Shown: positions 13,308 through 26,768 of the stretch, one piece after another
How the letters are laid out: every line of letters starts with the position of its first letter
How positions within the stretch are numbered: position 1 is the stretch's first letter
DNA from: Paragonimus skrjabini miyazakii
Taxonomy: Eukaryota; Platyhelminthes; Trematoda; Plagiorchiida; Troglotrematidae
Assembly (NCBI GenBank): GCA_014338405.1
Contig: JTDE01000248.1
Location: forward strand, 245,556-309,555
Direction: 5' to 3'
Length of the DNA: 64,000 bases
Program-made: the position numbers and the translations under genes
The notes under the pieces: generated by a model
Seen by the model: only the letters and a program-made list of their open reading frames with translations
The model's database searches: none
Told to the model about the DNA's origin: nothing

Positions 13308-13590
13308 CGCATTCAGATAGGCATTCCAGTCAGCCTCTTTCGAGAAGAACCACTAGACTAGAATTCCGCTCATATTAGACCTCGTCAGTAGTGTATATCC
13401 TTGCTACTGCCGGGATTAGAACTACAGCCATGCTTTCAGGAGTCTACCGTGTTTACCACTGTGCGAATGACCTTACAGTAAACACAATCGAATTATCATA
13501 CCTGTACATTCGAACACTTTCGCTTGTGAGTAATGCTGACCTTGTCCGATCGTCTCAAGAGGAGACACAAATACCGTCCTGCTAACTTCG
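13308..13590 (-). repeat. SINE copy including 5' head
   Basis: Reverse-strand copy retaining the 5' head with its ACTTTCGCTTGTGAGTAATG block (the same block, inverted, is at 590-612) and the A-box and B-box regions. It stops within the body near TCAGCCTCTTTCGAG, so the 3' tail is lost. It shows that the head of about 110 bases belongs to the repeat and is not unique spacer. Confidence 0.6.
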
Positions 13591-13599
13591 ATCGATATA

Positions 13600-16500
13600 C
13601 CTGCGATTAGGACATCTTAGACAGGTTGAAATCTTCGAAGGACACTCGTAAGGAAGTAATTATGGATTGAGGCTAAAGTGGATGAGAAACTTAGCAAACG
13701 GACCCTCTATTTTGGTGTAGCTTATGGAAACATTGGTCACACATTTACTGTTCTTGCGTGAGTGACACGCCAGGCCTAATGAAACATGGCAAACGGAAAC
13801 GCCCCCGCGACGCATTCACCGTATGGCTGAAATCGACAGACACACATTTTCAGTTGTATTGGCCCGCAAAACATATTTAAAAGTTAAAACCTGACAACCC
13901 TTCGACAATATGTTGACCTCGCCTTTTCAATATAACCGACCGTGACGTTCAAGTTCGTACTAAGAAGCATGTTTCCAGTTCATTACCTAAAGTTCTGTCA
14001 CACAACACCGTATCATTTTCGGCAAGTTGTCTGCGTGATTACGTCAAACTTGTGTTTATTGCAGAAACGGACAAACATCGGGCTTGTCTGGTCATTCTAA
14101 GGCTTTATGCGTTATCAAGGTTTAGTTTAATATGATCTTTCTTGAACCAAATACAATTTGCTGATATTTTCCGATCTTGTTAAGAGAAATAAACCCCCAA
14201 TAAGTATCATATGTGGCTTCAGATGTAGGTATATGCACAATGCCAAAGTTAGTCTGTTAACGCGAAAACGAAGCTAGAAACCGACTGAAAGGAATAACTC
14301 CCGGATAACTTCATCTCCTGATTTACTGACTACAAGCCCGTCATGCAAGCAATAAGTCGTTTGCAAGTTTCCCCTCCGACGGTATCAAAATATGACACGT
14401 TGTACACAAGGGACCAGCAGAATGTGCAATAAGCAGAGAAAGTCAAGAATGGAATTGAGAAGATAGTCAAAACATGATCTGAAAATATGCCATGTCAGAT
14501 GTTTTGTACACACACACACACACAAACAGTCGACATATACTGACCACCAAGCCGTCTCACAATCATAGGCGTCATACAGCACCTGTACAAATGGTTCTTT
14601 TCAATCGACTTCCTGTCGAGCACATTCAAAGGTAAAACACCATACAGGGTGTCGTATTATAAGTCCGTCTTGTTTGCTACTTTTGAAACTGAAAAATAAT
14701 TAACGCCACTGTAAACAGTATTTCAAAATTAGGACAAAACAGATAATAGAATGGAAAAACGAAACTTTTCTAGTCATATAATCTGATTACTCATTCCGAA
14801 GTATCACTGTGGCATGTTCCATTCAAATAGTTTCTCATAGTTAGGTTAACAAACATGCTGTTGTGAGGATTGCCGGTCAGCCAGTCAAAGTACGCGGGAT
14901 ACGCATATTATCTATATTAAGCAAATATGAAACTAAGAACCGGTCTGAATAAGAATAACGCAACAGCTCACGTGTATATAACCCGTCTAAATTAAATGTG
15001 TAGAAACAAAAGTTGTGAGTTCGTCACAAAATTGCATACTATAATGAAGATTGTGATATTCACGTCTAGAATAACAACACATGTGAGATTTTTTGACTGT
15101 TTGCCCCGTACTTAATGAGATATAGAATACATTTAATGCATCGTTCTTAAGAAATGATATCCTTGATACTCGCATGCCATTCGAAAAATCACGTGTCTTC
15201 AGTATCCATATTCCTTCACTCATGCGAGTAACCAATTCTTTACTTTTTATGGTTCGATTTTTTCATACATCGGCATAAAACTTCACAGCAATCGTGTTCA
15301 ATCGATTCCGTGTGATGATTACGATAAAGCTGAGTGTAGACCAACTAAGACAGTTGTAAGCGGTGAATGATCTCACTAAATTAATGAGTGAATTACGTTA
15401 GTAGATTAAATATATATTGCACCTTCCAGCGGTGAAGTTCAAAACTCTTTCACATGATTCCCCATTAGATAATGGCATCCATATCAGATCAGTTGTCTTC
15501 ATATGGATGAAAGTCTTTTCTTGAACCACCATCGGAGCTGAAAATGTAGTTTGTGTTCAAAAAATATCTAATTTATACCGTGAGTAGTGCCACTATAAAA
15601 GTCAGCCCGTGTTTAGCTCCCAATAACGAATTTTCATTGAAGAAAATTGACGTTGTTTTAACCATCACTTCCTTTACACGCAAATAAAATTTATCTAAAT
15701 TATAAGCGATTCAGTAATGGATTCTTATAAGTCAGATATATCATATGAATAGCTGATAATTTAATGCCTCTTTCGCCCATATATTTGAAATCTCCTTTGT
15801 AATAAAGCCTTCTAACTCAGCGAAAGTTTAATTGCACGTTACATTGTGGAGACCAGTAATCCTTTCTCGGTAGGTAGCTTTAGAGTGGGACAATCATCCA
15901 AAGGTGATCATACACGATCAACTCCATTCTCCCATTGGTCACTGACTCGTTGCAGTGTACTCCATGTCATACCCAACTTCGCCTTTCTATACTCATTGGC
16001 TTTAGTGTAAGTAGACAACAGTGGATTCATCTTTTTGTACAGTTTGCAAAAATGGTCAAACGACGTTGACAACATAAAAGATATCAAGGAATAATTGTTG
16101 ATGCGTACGTATATTAAAGACAAGACGTAAACACGATGAGCAACGTTTCCTCTAAGTTTTGCTAGGATCAACTCATACGAACTACTAATTCGAATCCAAT
16201 TCACCGTTTATGTAATTGAGAGCATGTAGTGTAAATTGCTTACTTGCATCAGTCATCTGATCTACTGATTTCCGGTAAGCATTTATGGATGAAATGTGCC
16301 ATGAATACTTTATTAGAAAGTCAGTTACGTTAACCGCAGTAGGGAACATGTGAGAATCGTTTTAAAATCGTAAGTACTGCAATTTAATTTTAGAGAAATA
16401 GACAATTTACAAAAACCAGTATAACAATATACATGTTTATTATAAAATACATCATATATACTCATCCGTCACTCAGATCCTCAAAACGTGTTGAATTAAA

Positions 16501-18600
16501 CACCCTTCAGTTAACCGACATTAATTCATGGTATAGATAGAAGGTTACGTATTGGCCAATTTGACAGGAGCTTTTCTGTGTAAGTAAACTATAGGAGAGT
16601 GAGAAAATATCTATCAATGTTACAATGTGCACAAACCATCCGAAATGTTGGAACATGGTTGCACTCAGACGGAAAATTAAGACGTAGTGATATTCCACGA
16701 GGTCCGACCGATTGCTGTTTTGTTTGAACTAACCAGGTAGAGATAGTCCGATAGAGGATATAACCAGTATCTTCTGCGTGAGGAGCTAAACATGGTATTC
16801 ATTTATCCGCCATTACAGCGTGGTAAGTTACGACTAGTTGCGTGGTCAGTTCACAGTGGTAATCTGAAATTAGACTTCGTTCCCTGACTCTATCAGGATG
16901 TAAGTTAAAAATTAATGATATTCGTTCTGTCAAAAATAACATCAATGGGTTTCACTTGTGAACTCATATGAACGTCGGTTTCTAGAGGAGAGAGTTGCGA
17001 ACTCTTTTGTCAGTCGGACTGTCTATGTCTGATGAAGCTAAACCCGAACGTAACTTCCGAGCAATTTCGGTTCAACTGCGAAAGTCATGATCAATTGAGA
17101 GCAACTGCAGCTACAGCGAACCTAAACTGTTATCCCGACACACACAATATCTACTCACAATGACGGAGTTGCGAACAAATAACAAATGGGATTCGGTGGT
17201 TATTTGCCCACCAGTGCAGAATAACCAGACAAACAACAATAGATTCTAGTGTAAAGCAGCTATTGAAGTATCCTCAATATGGTTTATTAGATACAAATGA
17301 ACGTGTATGCCCTATCGAATGAAATCTAGGTGATTAAAGACATGTGCTGAACCGAGGATGGATGAGGTTTATCAGGAAACTGGTTCCGGACATTCTCATC
17401 AGGCATATACAGCCAAAAATTAAGCACTGGTTTTGTATATAATTTCTAACGTATCGCTAACGGCTAGTTGCAACCTTGACTAATTCAGCCATTAACAGAT
17501 GCAGTAATTGGACCTCAAACCGTTCAGTCATGTTTATTATAGTGTCAAGTTGTGAGGAGATGAATCAACATCTTTTCCCACCGCAACAGCTCATAGCACT
17601 CAGATTAGTCGTTGCTCTTCCAACGACTAATCAAACAGCCAGCAAATTTTAATTGCTCCTATTCGTACATACTATCATTCATAAGACTTGGAGAATTGTT
17701 CACTAACCCTACTGCAATCGATTTTAGTCTGATTGAGTTGTTAACTACAACATACATTACGAGCAAGCAAACGAAACTCAACGTGTCTGTAAATAAAAGT
17801 TTTAAATGTACATTGAACTTTTCAAAAAATTTCAACTAATCTCAGGACACAGGAGTCCTATCGATATTTATATATTTGTCTCAAAACCTGATCAACAATC
17901 TGATCCACTAACAAGAAGTATAACCTTAGAGATGAGGTTCGATCTTGTCTTTACAAATGTTTATACTCTGAGCACACCTTCATGTAAATATTGCGACCAA
18001 TCAGCACTCACCCTTTGTTTTGACGTCTGAGAGTTGATCAAGGAGGATCAAATGCATGAGTGCTGTTTAATTCTCACAGTCTAATTGCGACAAATAAAAT
18101 ACATTTTGCAACAATTGACAAGAAACATGAGCCAACATAGATCACAGATATGTTCAAATTACCTCGCATCGCAGCTGTATTTGTAGGCAATAGTAGAGGA
18201 AATATTTTGCAACTATCGATTACTTTGTCAAACGAGCCACATGACGCAAGTAGTACAATGAATCTTTGCAAGAATATTGATTACGTTTCACTCTGGTTTG
18301 TGACGGATAGTAGGATAATATAAAATCAAGCACTGAACCTGGTCGATAGACTCAAGCGAAGCGGGAATAAATGCAACGTTAATTTAGTTCACTTACTGTA
18401 CAATCAGGACCTATCATTCATACCAAACTCGCGTAATACATTGAACCTGTTTTGCAATAAGTTATCTCCTGTCATTTTTCAGATATTCAGTCACTCATGC
18501 TTGATCGCCGTTTCTGTTTTCCAATGCACTGGAATTTAGCTACGACTCGCCGATGACCATGGCTGGCAGACTGCATATAACAATTCGGTGGTGCTTGTTC
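13600..18600. other. No recognisable gene; one CA microsatellite
   Basis: No supported gene over about 5 kb. A short (CA)n run lies at about 14508-14524. Remaining ORFs are short and motif-free. Confidence 0.4.
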
Positions 18601-18616
18601 TATTTTTAATGGTGTA

Positions 18617-18831
18617 GTGATGAGTAATGATGCTTACCTGGAATGCATACAACAGTCAAAATCCTTATCATGGCAACTGACAACTGAGGGAATCCAAGCC
18701 AGTGAAACTCGAGTCTATTACTTCTTTCCAGAAATGAGTGCTGGAAACAGTACAGTCGATTGCGAATGTTGCAAAAACCGTGAAGTTATAGGCTGGCATA
18801 ACTTATTGAGGCAGCAGTTATTTGGTAAACA
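18617..18831 (+). CDS. Candidate internal exon (hypothetical)
   Basis: An open stretch with a balanced, non-repetitive amino-acid composition includes a CECCKNRE cysteine cluster. It ends at a plausible donor where TTTG meets GTAAAC near 18823. A weak acceptor, AATGGTGTAG, precedes the frame. No similarity is recognised and no partner exon was found, so this may be a chance opening. Confidence 0.2.
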
Positions 18832-18879
18832 CTCGGTGGAAATACTTCTATTGATAGTACTTCACTTCTGACGTTTTTG

Positions 18880-21800
18880 CAGAATCATGCATCAATTAGG
18901 GCAAATTCGACCGAATTACTTCAAGATATCTTCGCCAATTAAATAATGAAGCACGTTTTCCTTGTTTATTCGAAGGTTTTTTCAATCGATTTCAAAAGTA
19001 TGAGAAAATAGCCTGCAATTTCGTTTGTTGCAATAATTTCATATTTAAATGAACGCCAGGGTTGGATTCGTACAATGGAATAATTCCATTAACATATATT
19101 GTGCATGTCTTGATGACTTGTCCATCACACCTGTCAAGGTTTCCAATTTACATGAAATCCCTAAAAGAATGAATGGCTTACTTTCAGAGAAACCGAGTGA
19201 TTCCGTAAACTACCAAACGTAATTCCCTTGACTGATTTGTCATAGTTTTGGTATATCAACACAAACTACTGCTATAATTTTTGGTAGGTTACATCTCGTA
19301 TGAACTGTAATGCATAACAAAACGCTCGAATGAAGAAGTGTGAGAGAATGCGGCTAGTTTGCATTTCAGTTTCGTAGCAAGCGATCCCATCTTCAAAGCA
19401 TCGTTTCCGAGTTGCATACGTTGTGCATTAGCAAGACTCCGCTTTTGGTCTTGTTATTGATATTGAGTCACTATATGCATCCGAAAAGTTCACCTAACTA
19501 TGGAGTTGCATAAACACTGATGGAATGTTTGATGAGATCACCATTTGCGTAAGGTGGGGAGGATGGTAGTTGTCGGTCTAATTTCAGCCTCTCCGTAATT
19601 GACCGAGTTTACAATTTATTTGTGAGAGCAGTCTTATCGCATGACCATAAAATTTGGTACACTTGTGCAGAGGATGCTCCTAGAGTGTTCGAATTCAACC
19701 ATTGGCGTTTCCAAAGCATTAGCGGTATGCAGTGAGAACACTGTGTCAGCAACGGCAAATTCCGCAAACATGCCTTCTGGATGATCAGGATTTGTCGACC
19801 CGTATCCATAATGATCTTGTTTCACAGGCTGTGCTAGTTTGGTCACAGCTCGCAAGTGCACATTCACGGCTTGTCACACTATACTTAGTTTGCGAGTGGC
19901 GTTAGAATGAAGTGAAACGTTTGGTGGTCCACATTTGACCCGGATACGGAGTATGAAGCTAATTGTACAGAGGTACACCTCAATAGAGAGTTCCCGGCCT
20001 CTAAAATACAATCAGAAGAAGGTAGTCGCCAAATTTAGTCGGGGATGATGTCTGATTTGACGAATAACGGAAGTTAGTGGCGCACGTTTTTTAATCTACT
20101 CGTGCATCATTGTCATTTTTCTCTCTCCTTAGACATCTTCCTTCTTCCACTTATACAACCTCGTCATATCACTTCTCCTATATCATGGTACGTTTCCTAT
20201 CTACCGTTATGTTTTCATAATAAATTCATACACACGAGTGACCTTCGTTTATCACCGTAGATGCTCAATCCGTCTGGATACCATCAAGTCGTAAATTCAT
20301 ACTCATGACGGACGGGAATAACAACCCCTATTCATCCTCCTCAGACACACCTACTTCCTGTTTCACCGACTGATTAACCTCAGTTACCAATCATGTATAA
20401 GTTTAGACACGAGTAGCACTAGCGTTGAATTTCAACATGTATGCGATTCATCCTCCCAACATTGGTTTGAACCCCGTGTGTCGTGTATATGTGTTAATCA
20501 GGCGAAAACACTGGTTTTGAGCCTCGCCAAATAGCTGCTTCCATACAGTCCTTGGCATTTCAAACAAGCAGTATGAACGCTTTTAGTTTAGTTATCAAAA
20601 CCAGTATTCTATCTGCTGGTCACTTCACGTGAGAATGATAAACAAGAAGATGATTTGGCTCGTTTCTAGAAACTTTATTGTTCAAAAAACACTTAGAATT
20701 TTAAAATGCCGCCTAACCAACAAGAAGTTGGCAACCTGAATTAACTTCATACAGTCTTCTCGACCGCATATGCGTAGCAAAACTAATAAGTCTGACGAGT
20801 ATTTAGTTGAAAATAATAATTATTCCTAATTTTATATAGCTGGTCTGATGTTCGTTGGGAAAGTCATAGTAAACTCGCTGACTGTTGACATGCTAGATAT
20901 CCACCAGAAATTCGCGACAACGCTTCAATGCAATTTTGAAGATACACAATCCTGCACTTCTGAGCCACGCGGTAGGTTACCGAGTAGTTTGCTACCGAGT
21001 TGCATATTAATTTTCGCAACTTCACACAGATTCTGCACAAAAGCCCGGTGATTCAGATGCTCTACTGAATAACTAAAAATATGTTCAAAGGTAAAATCCA
21101 CAGATTGAAAATTGTGCCTACTGCAGAAACGGGCACGCTGGAACAACTATTCTGACAACGTTATCAAGCGGTATATATTTACAAAGTATCCCGAATAACT
21201 GTATACCAAAGGTCTGTGAGTTAGCCAAATTACAGTGGCATAGGCACAACTTTAAGCTTAAATCGCACTCTTCATTAGGGACTCGAGTGAATCTGTGGAT
21301 CCGTCATGCCGTAGTTCATTGTGCTGACCATAGATATTCGATTGCAACTAATCAAGTGGTCCGATTCAGCATTGTCGTCTTCTCAATAATTCGTACTCCG
21401 CCTGCAGCTGCAGTGGCGCATAACAACTGCACATAGGAGTGAGTCAATTTAATAACAGCTGTGCACCAAGCAACCGAAATTGGGTTTTGTCGATCGCAAA
21501 CCATTCAACTCCGGCTTGACCCAGAGCAGAAGTGTTGTCACCGCTCCGTACAGTCATGGCATGCAACCGTTTGCTATTACACACGCTTATTACGAAGTTG
21601 CAAATCGCTGTCCACAGTGCTCTGAAGCGTACCCAAAATGAATCAGCAACTACAATACGCCTGCTTGATTTTTTCTTACCACGTTCAGTTTAGCCACATG
21701 AATCCACTAACAACCATTTTACTCGGTTAACCGCTCGTGTCTTTGATCTTGATGGTGTTGTATAACTAAGACTGGAGTGAGTGTATCGCGTTAATTCATT

Positions 21801-22440
21801 TCCCGAACATCGATTTCAGTGTACGCTATTCAAATTTATAAATCGAACATTTTTGTAGGGCAAATTCCACTGAGACGAGTGTTCTCAATCCTTGGCTCTG
21901 ACACCTGATAACTGATAAGCTGATTACAGAAGCCCTCGTCAGCGATGATGCAGATGTGTAAAAGACTGCTTCATTTTACTATATCGAATGCTCGTTTTAA
22001 TTAGAGACTCGAAAGATCATCATGTACCCAACCGGGCAGACGACGGTTATCTCATGTACTCGATGGAGCATACGAGGTTTTTAATGTTCCTGATCTTGAT
22101 TAGGGAGGCTGAAATTGTTCATAGTCAGTCGGCTTACGGGGATATGCCTGATGCAACCACAAAAGTTGTCAATGTTTAGGATTTAAATTTCATATTATAC
22201 CATCGAAACGTGTTGCTCTTTATTTCCTAGTTGGATAGATTTTGATATCTAAAACGTATTATCGTTATCAATATAGATTCTAATATGTGAATCGGTACAT
22301 TTGCAACCATACAGAGGCATAGGAAGTAACCCATAAAGAAAATCTACACTTCGGCTGGATTGGAATCAACGATAGAAACAGCACACCCTTGCGCGTCTTA
22401 ATAGTTGCGTTGCTGGGATCCAACCTGAAAGGTTTGACAA
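18880..22440. other. No recognisable gene
   Basis: No supported coding region. A pyrimidine-rich stretch followed by AATAAA lies around 20110-20225, but nothing upstream reads as a gene. A reverse-strand ORF at 19634-19867 has protein-like composition but no recognised motif. Confidence 0.4.
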
Positions 22441-22554
22441 ATTCAGTTTGGGGAGTCACCGTCCTGGATCACTTGCTGAATTGAATATGGCATAATGAGC
22501 TTGTTGGGCAGCTGAATTCCAATGTCGAATTTTTGAGCTCCGAGCACAGCCTTC

Positions 22555-22625
22555 CAAGCTTAGCTGGTAGAGCGCTTGCTTAATCTGGAGGTGACATTCT
22601 CTTATGTGTCTGGAATCAAACTGAA
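22555..22625 (+). other. tRNA-like relic (A-box resemblance)
   Basis: TAGCTGGTAGAGCGCTTG at about 22561 is a very good match to the D-arm/A-box region of tRNAs such as tRNA-Lys. About 50 bases downstream, CTGGAATCAAACTG is only a poor B-box. The anticodon and acceptor arms do not fold convincingly, so it is at best a pseudo-tRNA or the head of another tRNA-derived SINE. Confidence 0.3.
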
Positions 22626-22747
22626 GTCTAGATTTTTCGCAATTGGGTGTCTTCCAAACTATCAAACGTATCACACTGCTTGTTAATTCTGCTTAAAATA
22701 GCTGCAATATGCCCGATTTAAAAAACGGTGTGAGTAATTGGTACTGC

Positions 22748-23070
22748 TGTAGTGACGAGGAGCGACCGCACTATAATACTCACACCACTGCCATTTAGTA
22801 GAGGGGCAAGAGCACAGATTTTGACATTGAAGTAACCGAAGCAAAGATACAAAAAGAAACCTCGGAGTGCACCATCAAATGGAATGGTTCTTGGTACGTA
22901 AGGGAACGTAAAGCAACTGAGCATTGACGTTTGTGGCAACAGTGACTATCTGTGCGCAGTACCGTACGTAGATTAGTGTTTTTGTTTGTTGTCTTGTTGA
23001 AACGCATAACTCACGTGTTGCTTTCTTGAATAAATAACCCTTGCGCCATCCGCGTGCTTGACTCAGAACA
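22748..23070 (+). repeat. 5' LTR of the gypsy element
   Basis: Matches 26769-27081 across its length, including TCACACCACTGCCATTTAGT and GTTGTCTTGTTGAAACGCAT. It contains AATAAATAACCC near 23028, a possible poly(A) signal close to the R/U5 junction. Confidence 0.88.
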
Positions 23071-23092
23071 ATTGATGCCGTGACCAGGATTG
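23071..23092 (+). other. Primer-binding site candidate
   Basis: TTGATGCCGTGACCAGG follows the 5' LTR directly, where a tRNA primer-binding site is expected. I do not assign the tRNA. Confidence 0.5.
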
Positions 23093-23332
23093 AAGAATGA
23101 AGCTCCCGTGGCCGCAGCCTTTTGAGAATAGGAACGTCCGGAGTTTCCTGGTGGATTTCGAGGACGTGGCGGAGACGATCAGAGTCAGGACCAACCGATG
23201 CCGATGCTGCTCAAGGGCAGGGCGAAGGCGGAGCTAGAGACAGCGTGCAGGTGCCCCGCGAAGCTGAAGTGGGCCGCCACAAATGAGGTGCTGCTCACCG
23301 GGTTCGTCAGCCCCGCCGACTGACAGGAGGTA

Positions 23333-24118
23333 ATGCGGCAGTTCAGAGGCACCCCGATTGGACCAGCAGGCGACACTGTTGTGTATGCCGTGTCACTGCG
23401 GGCAGCGTTGATAAGAGCCTTGCCACATTTGGACCAGGTCTCAGAGCATCGTATGCTGACAGAGCAGTCCTTGGGTGGAATACCACCAACAGTGCAGGGT
23501 CAGTCCAGAGTTGCTGTCATCGCGCACCTCATGACATTGGAACGGTTGGCTAATGCGGTTCGACAACTGCTGGCAGAAAACTCACTAACAGTCAATGAGT
23601 TGAAGATAGGTAAACAAAGTGAACTGAGTGAATATTGAAGCGCACTGGAAAGGTTGACTCAGGAAGTGGCGGTTCTAAAGGTGAGGAAGGAGGATAACAG
23701 TAGCGGCGTCTGCTATCAGTGCGGAAAACGTGGACACTGGCGAAGATTTTGCCCACTTGATAAGAAAAAGACATGGTTAAATAAACGTGTAAATAATTGT
23801 CTTTTGTCTGGGAAAGGAGATACGGTCATTGGGGCGGTTGATAAGACGGCAATTCAAGCCAGATTGGAAATCAATGGTAGCTCGGAGTGTTGTTTGATTG
23901 ACACTGGGGCCGCGATTTCATTGGTTGGACCGAGGCCAGTAAAGATTATTCAGCCGTGTATGATGGTCGTTCGATCAGCCGGTGGGTTTACTGTCAAAGT
24001 TAATGGCCTGGCAGAATGTGATGTCCGTATCGATGGTCACGTGGTCAAACAACTTTTCGTCGTTTCCCACGACACACATCAGACCATATTGGAAGCGGAT
24101 TTTCTTGACCGCACTTAG
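23333..24118 (+). pseudogene. gag-protease region of the gypsy element
   Basis: Frame 2 reads through a gag-like segment (23333-23635), a stop at 23636, and then a segment with a CCHC zinc knuckle (CYQCGKRGHWRRFC at about 23720-23760). It continues into a retroviral-type aspartic protease with CLIDTGAAISLVG (about 23890-23930) and a C-terminal ILEADFLDR motif. A TAG at 24116 ends the open stretch. The same frame resumes immediately downstream into RT, so this was one gag-pol frame. Gag is short for the family, and the region before 23333 appears degraded. Confidence 0.85.
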
Positions 24119-24121
24119 GTA

Positions 24122-25213
24122 ATGATCGACTTGAAGCATGATCAACTCGTAACGAAGTATGAGCTGGTTCCATTAGTGAGAAAATGCAAACCCCAGCTTG
24201 GACAACTTGAAGCGAACGCACCCTCAGCAATACCAACTTATGACAACCAGTCGCTCAATGAAGTGGTACGCAAGTTCCGAAAACTGCTCACCACGGATCA
24301 GGACCAATATTGCTATTGTGACTGTATTGAAAAGGAAATCTCCACCAAGCCAGACCAATTTCGACCATTCGGCCCCAGACAAACACCTGTACACCTGCAG
24401 CCGGAAATTGACCGACAAGTAAAGGACATTTTGAGGGAGGAAGTCACTGAGGAAGATGATAGCCCGTTCAATTCTTCCATTTTGTTGGGTAGGAAGCCCA
24501 ACAGTAAATTTCGATTTTGTGTCGACTTCAGACGGCTCAATGGGATTACGGTCAATAAAGTTGCAGCAGTCCCAGCGATGGCGAAAAGTTTCAATAAGCT
24601 ACAGAACGCCAGGATATTTACAGTGTTAGATCTGCGGTCTGGATATTGGCAGGTTCCAATCAAACCATAGAACCGAGATAAAACGGCGTTCACAGTGAGA
24701 GAAAAGGAATACCACTAAAAACGTATACCGTTCGGACTGTCAGGCCCCCCTTTAACGTTCAGACGACTGATGCTATAGGTGCTAGACAGACTGAGCAATA
24801 CTGTTGTTCATGGAGATGATATAGTCATCTGCAGCGCGAATGAGACAAAACATACACCACACGTTTCGACTCTGTTACAGAAGATTGAACAAGCCGGCCT
24901 ACGGATCAATAGTCCAAACTCTCGACTGGCGAGGCAAACGGTAGTACTACCCGGCCACAAAGTCGGTCTGGGTGAGGATCAATCATTGTCCGAGAAACTG
25001 CTGGCGATCGAGGCCATTCCGGTGCCAACATCAAAAAGGACGTTGCGACAGTTCCTCGGTCGCGTCGGGTTCCACAGCCGTTCCATCAAAAACTTCGATG
25101 AACTCGCGAGCCCATTATATGAAATTCTGAAGAACAACTGTCGATTTCACTGGGCACAAGAAGCCAATCAAACGTTTGTCGAAATCCAACAATTGATAAA
25201 GAGGAGCGGCTAA
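24122..25213 (+). pseudogene. Reverse transcriptase of the gypsy element
   Basis: Same frame as the protease. The finger region has the FRFCVDFRRLN motif (about 24510-24540) and the palm has TVLDLRSGYWQVPI. Stops then fall near 24668 and 24716. The frame reopens with HGDDIVICS (about 24810), where active elements have YLDDI, so both catalytic aspartates remain but the tyrosine position is lost. The thumb-to-connection region follows with LRQFLGRVGFHSR and ASPLYEIL. The stops make it inactive. Confidence 0.88.
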
Positions 25214-26453
25214 CCCTGAAATTGCGGTGGCTGGACAAAGATTCGCTGTCGCATCGGATGCGAGCGATTTGGGAATCGGAGCCTCACTGAAGCAGGAAGG
25301 CGATGTGATCGGATATGCCAGTCGAGTATTAACTTCTGCTAAACGAAGCTAGTCAACGACAGAGAAGGATTGTTTGGCTACCTTATAGGCCTTGGAAAAA
25401 TGGAGGCTGTACCTACTCAGACGACGTTCACATGTGGAGACCGACCACAAACAGTTGGAGTGGATTAATTGGATGAAGAACCCCTGAGAAAAACTGGATC
25501 GTTGGGCGTTGCGACTACAGGAGTACGATTCCACAATTCGCCATATAGTTGGGGAAGAGAACTATGTTCCATATTTGCTGTCCCGAACGCAACACATGGA
25601 CAAACCTCACAAGAACATGAACGAAGTTAGTGGTATAAAACTGAAGAGCGATCCTGGAAAGTTACAAGCAGTACAGAGGATGGATACGCCAATTTGGGCA
25701 GTGATTGACTACCTCTTGTCGGAAAAACAACCGCCAGAAGAGGAGGAGAATACGGAGGTGAAGGCTTTCAGAATGCACTGGTAAGACCTGCGGTTGAATA
25801 ATGCTGGAATTTTAATGCACCAGCTGCGGGAGGGAATAAGCGTGCCTGTTATACCGACGGAGTTGAGGGCGACAGTTGTCAAGGAATGTCATCAGCTGGC
25901 TCATACGGGATGTCATCGAACTTACACAATGCTGAAGCAAAGGGCATACTGTATCGAATTACTCACTACACCCGATCAGCGTGCAAGCACTGTGTGCAGA
26001 ACCGTGATGGAGTACGTCGTTGCAGATCATGGAATACTGCGAAGCATATTGAATGATCAAGTTCCCTGCTTCGAAAGTAAAGCGCTTCGGAACTGTCTGG
26101 AACGCTTGGGAATCAAGAAAATTCGAATAACGCCATACCATCTTCAGTCAAATAGAATGATGGAAAGATATATCAATCATGGGGTGATTAGCGGCAAAAG
26201 GTGGGAGCTGGGAGAAAACACTACCGTTCATTCTGTTGGCCCACCGCTGTTCGCTTCAAGGGATTACAAAGAACTCGCCGTTCGAGCTCATGCACAGGCG
26301 CGTACCACGCCTGGTTTGTGGGGAGACCGACGGATGAGCACGCGTGAATTAGCGGAAGCGCGAGGAATGGCAAACCAAAACTTGGCGAACGCACAAGAAG
26401 CTGCTAAGGAGCTGTCAACTGCAAGGTTATCTGATCGGACTGCTGTGTCTTAA
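25214..26453 (+). pseudogene. RNase H and integrase of the gypsy element
   Basis: After a frameshift, RNase H is visible as SDASDLGIGASLKQEGDVI and YASRVLTSAKR (about 25250-25350) with two or three stops. From 25509 the frame is open through a spacer into an integrase-like H-H zinc-binding half (CHQLAHTGCHRT near 25890). It then jumps to the catalytic core's second aspartate (VADHGI near 26020) and the glutamate-containing segment (HLQSNRMMERYINH near 26140-26180). The cysteine half of the zinc domain and the first catalytic aspartate are missing, so the integrase has an internal deletion. Confidence 0.8.
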
Positions 26454-26757
26454 GTTGGTTCAACGATTAAGTACGAAGTCCGGTGGAGTCCGGGCGCAAC
26501 AAGACCCGGATCTAGGAAGTTCCTGGCAAAGTGGAGGGGACCGTATGCAGTAGTGGACCGCCGTGTCCCAGTGTATTTGATTGAGAATGAGAAGAATCAA
26601 CATTGAGTGCACGGAAGCCAGCTTTGTAGATGGTATGACACCTTGAGCAGAAGAGAATACACACCCAGAGCATCAACGTCCCCAAGGTCAGTACGCAAAT
26701 CGTCCAGAGTACCAATAGAATCTGAACGGCTTTTGCTGCCGTTGAAACAATCTTTGC

Positions 26758-26768
26758 GGGGAAAGGGG
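26758..26768 (+). other. Polypurine tract
   Basis: GGGGAAAGGGG lies directly against the first base of the 3' LTR, the expected plus-strand primer site. It fixes the LTR boundary at 26769. Confidence 0.8.

Noticed and set aside
22555..22625. Functional tRNA gene
   Set aside because: Good A-box likeness, but no acceptable B box, anticodon arm or acceptor stem.
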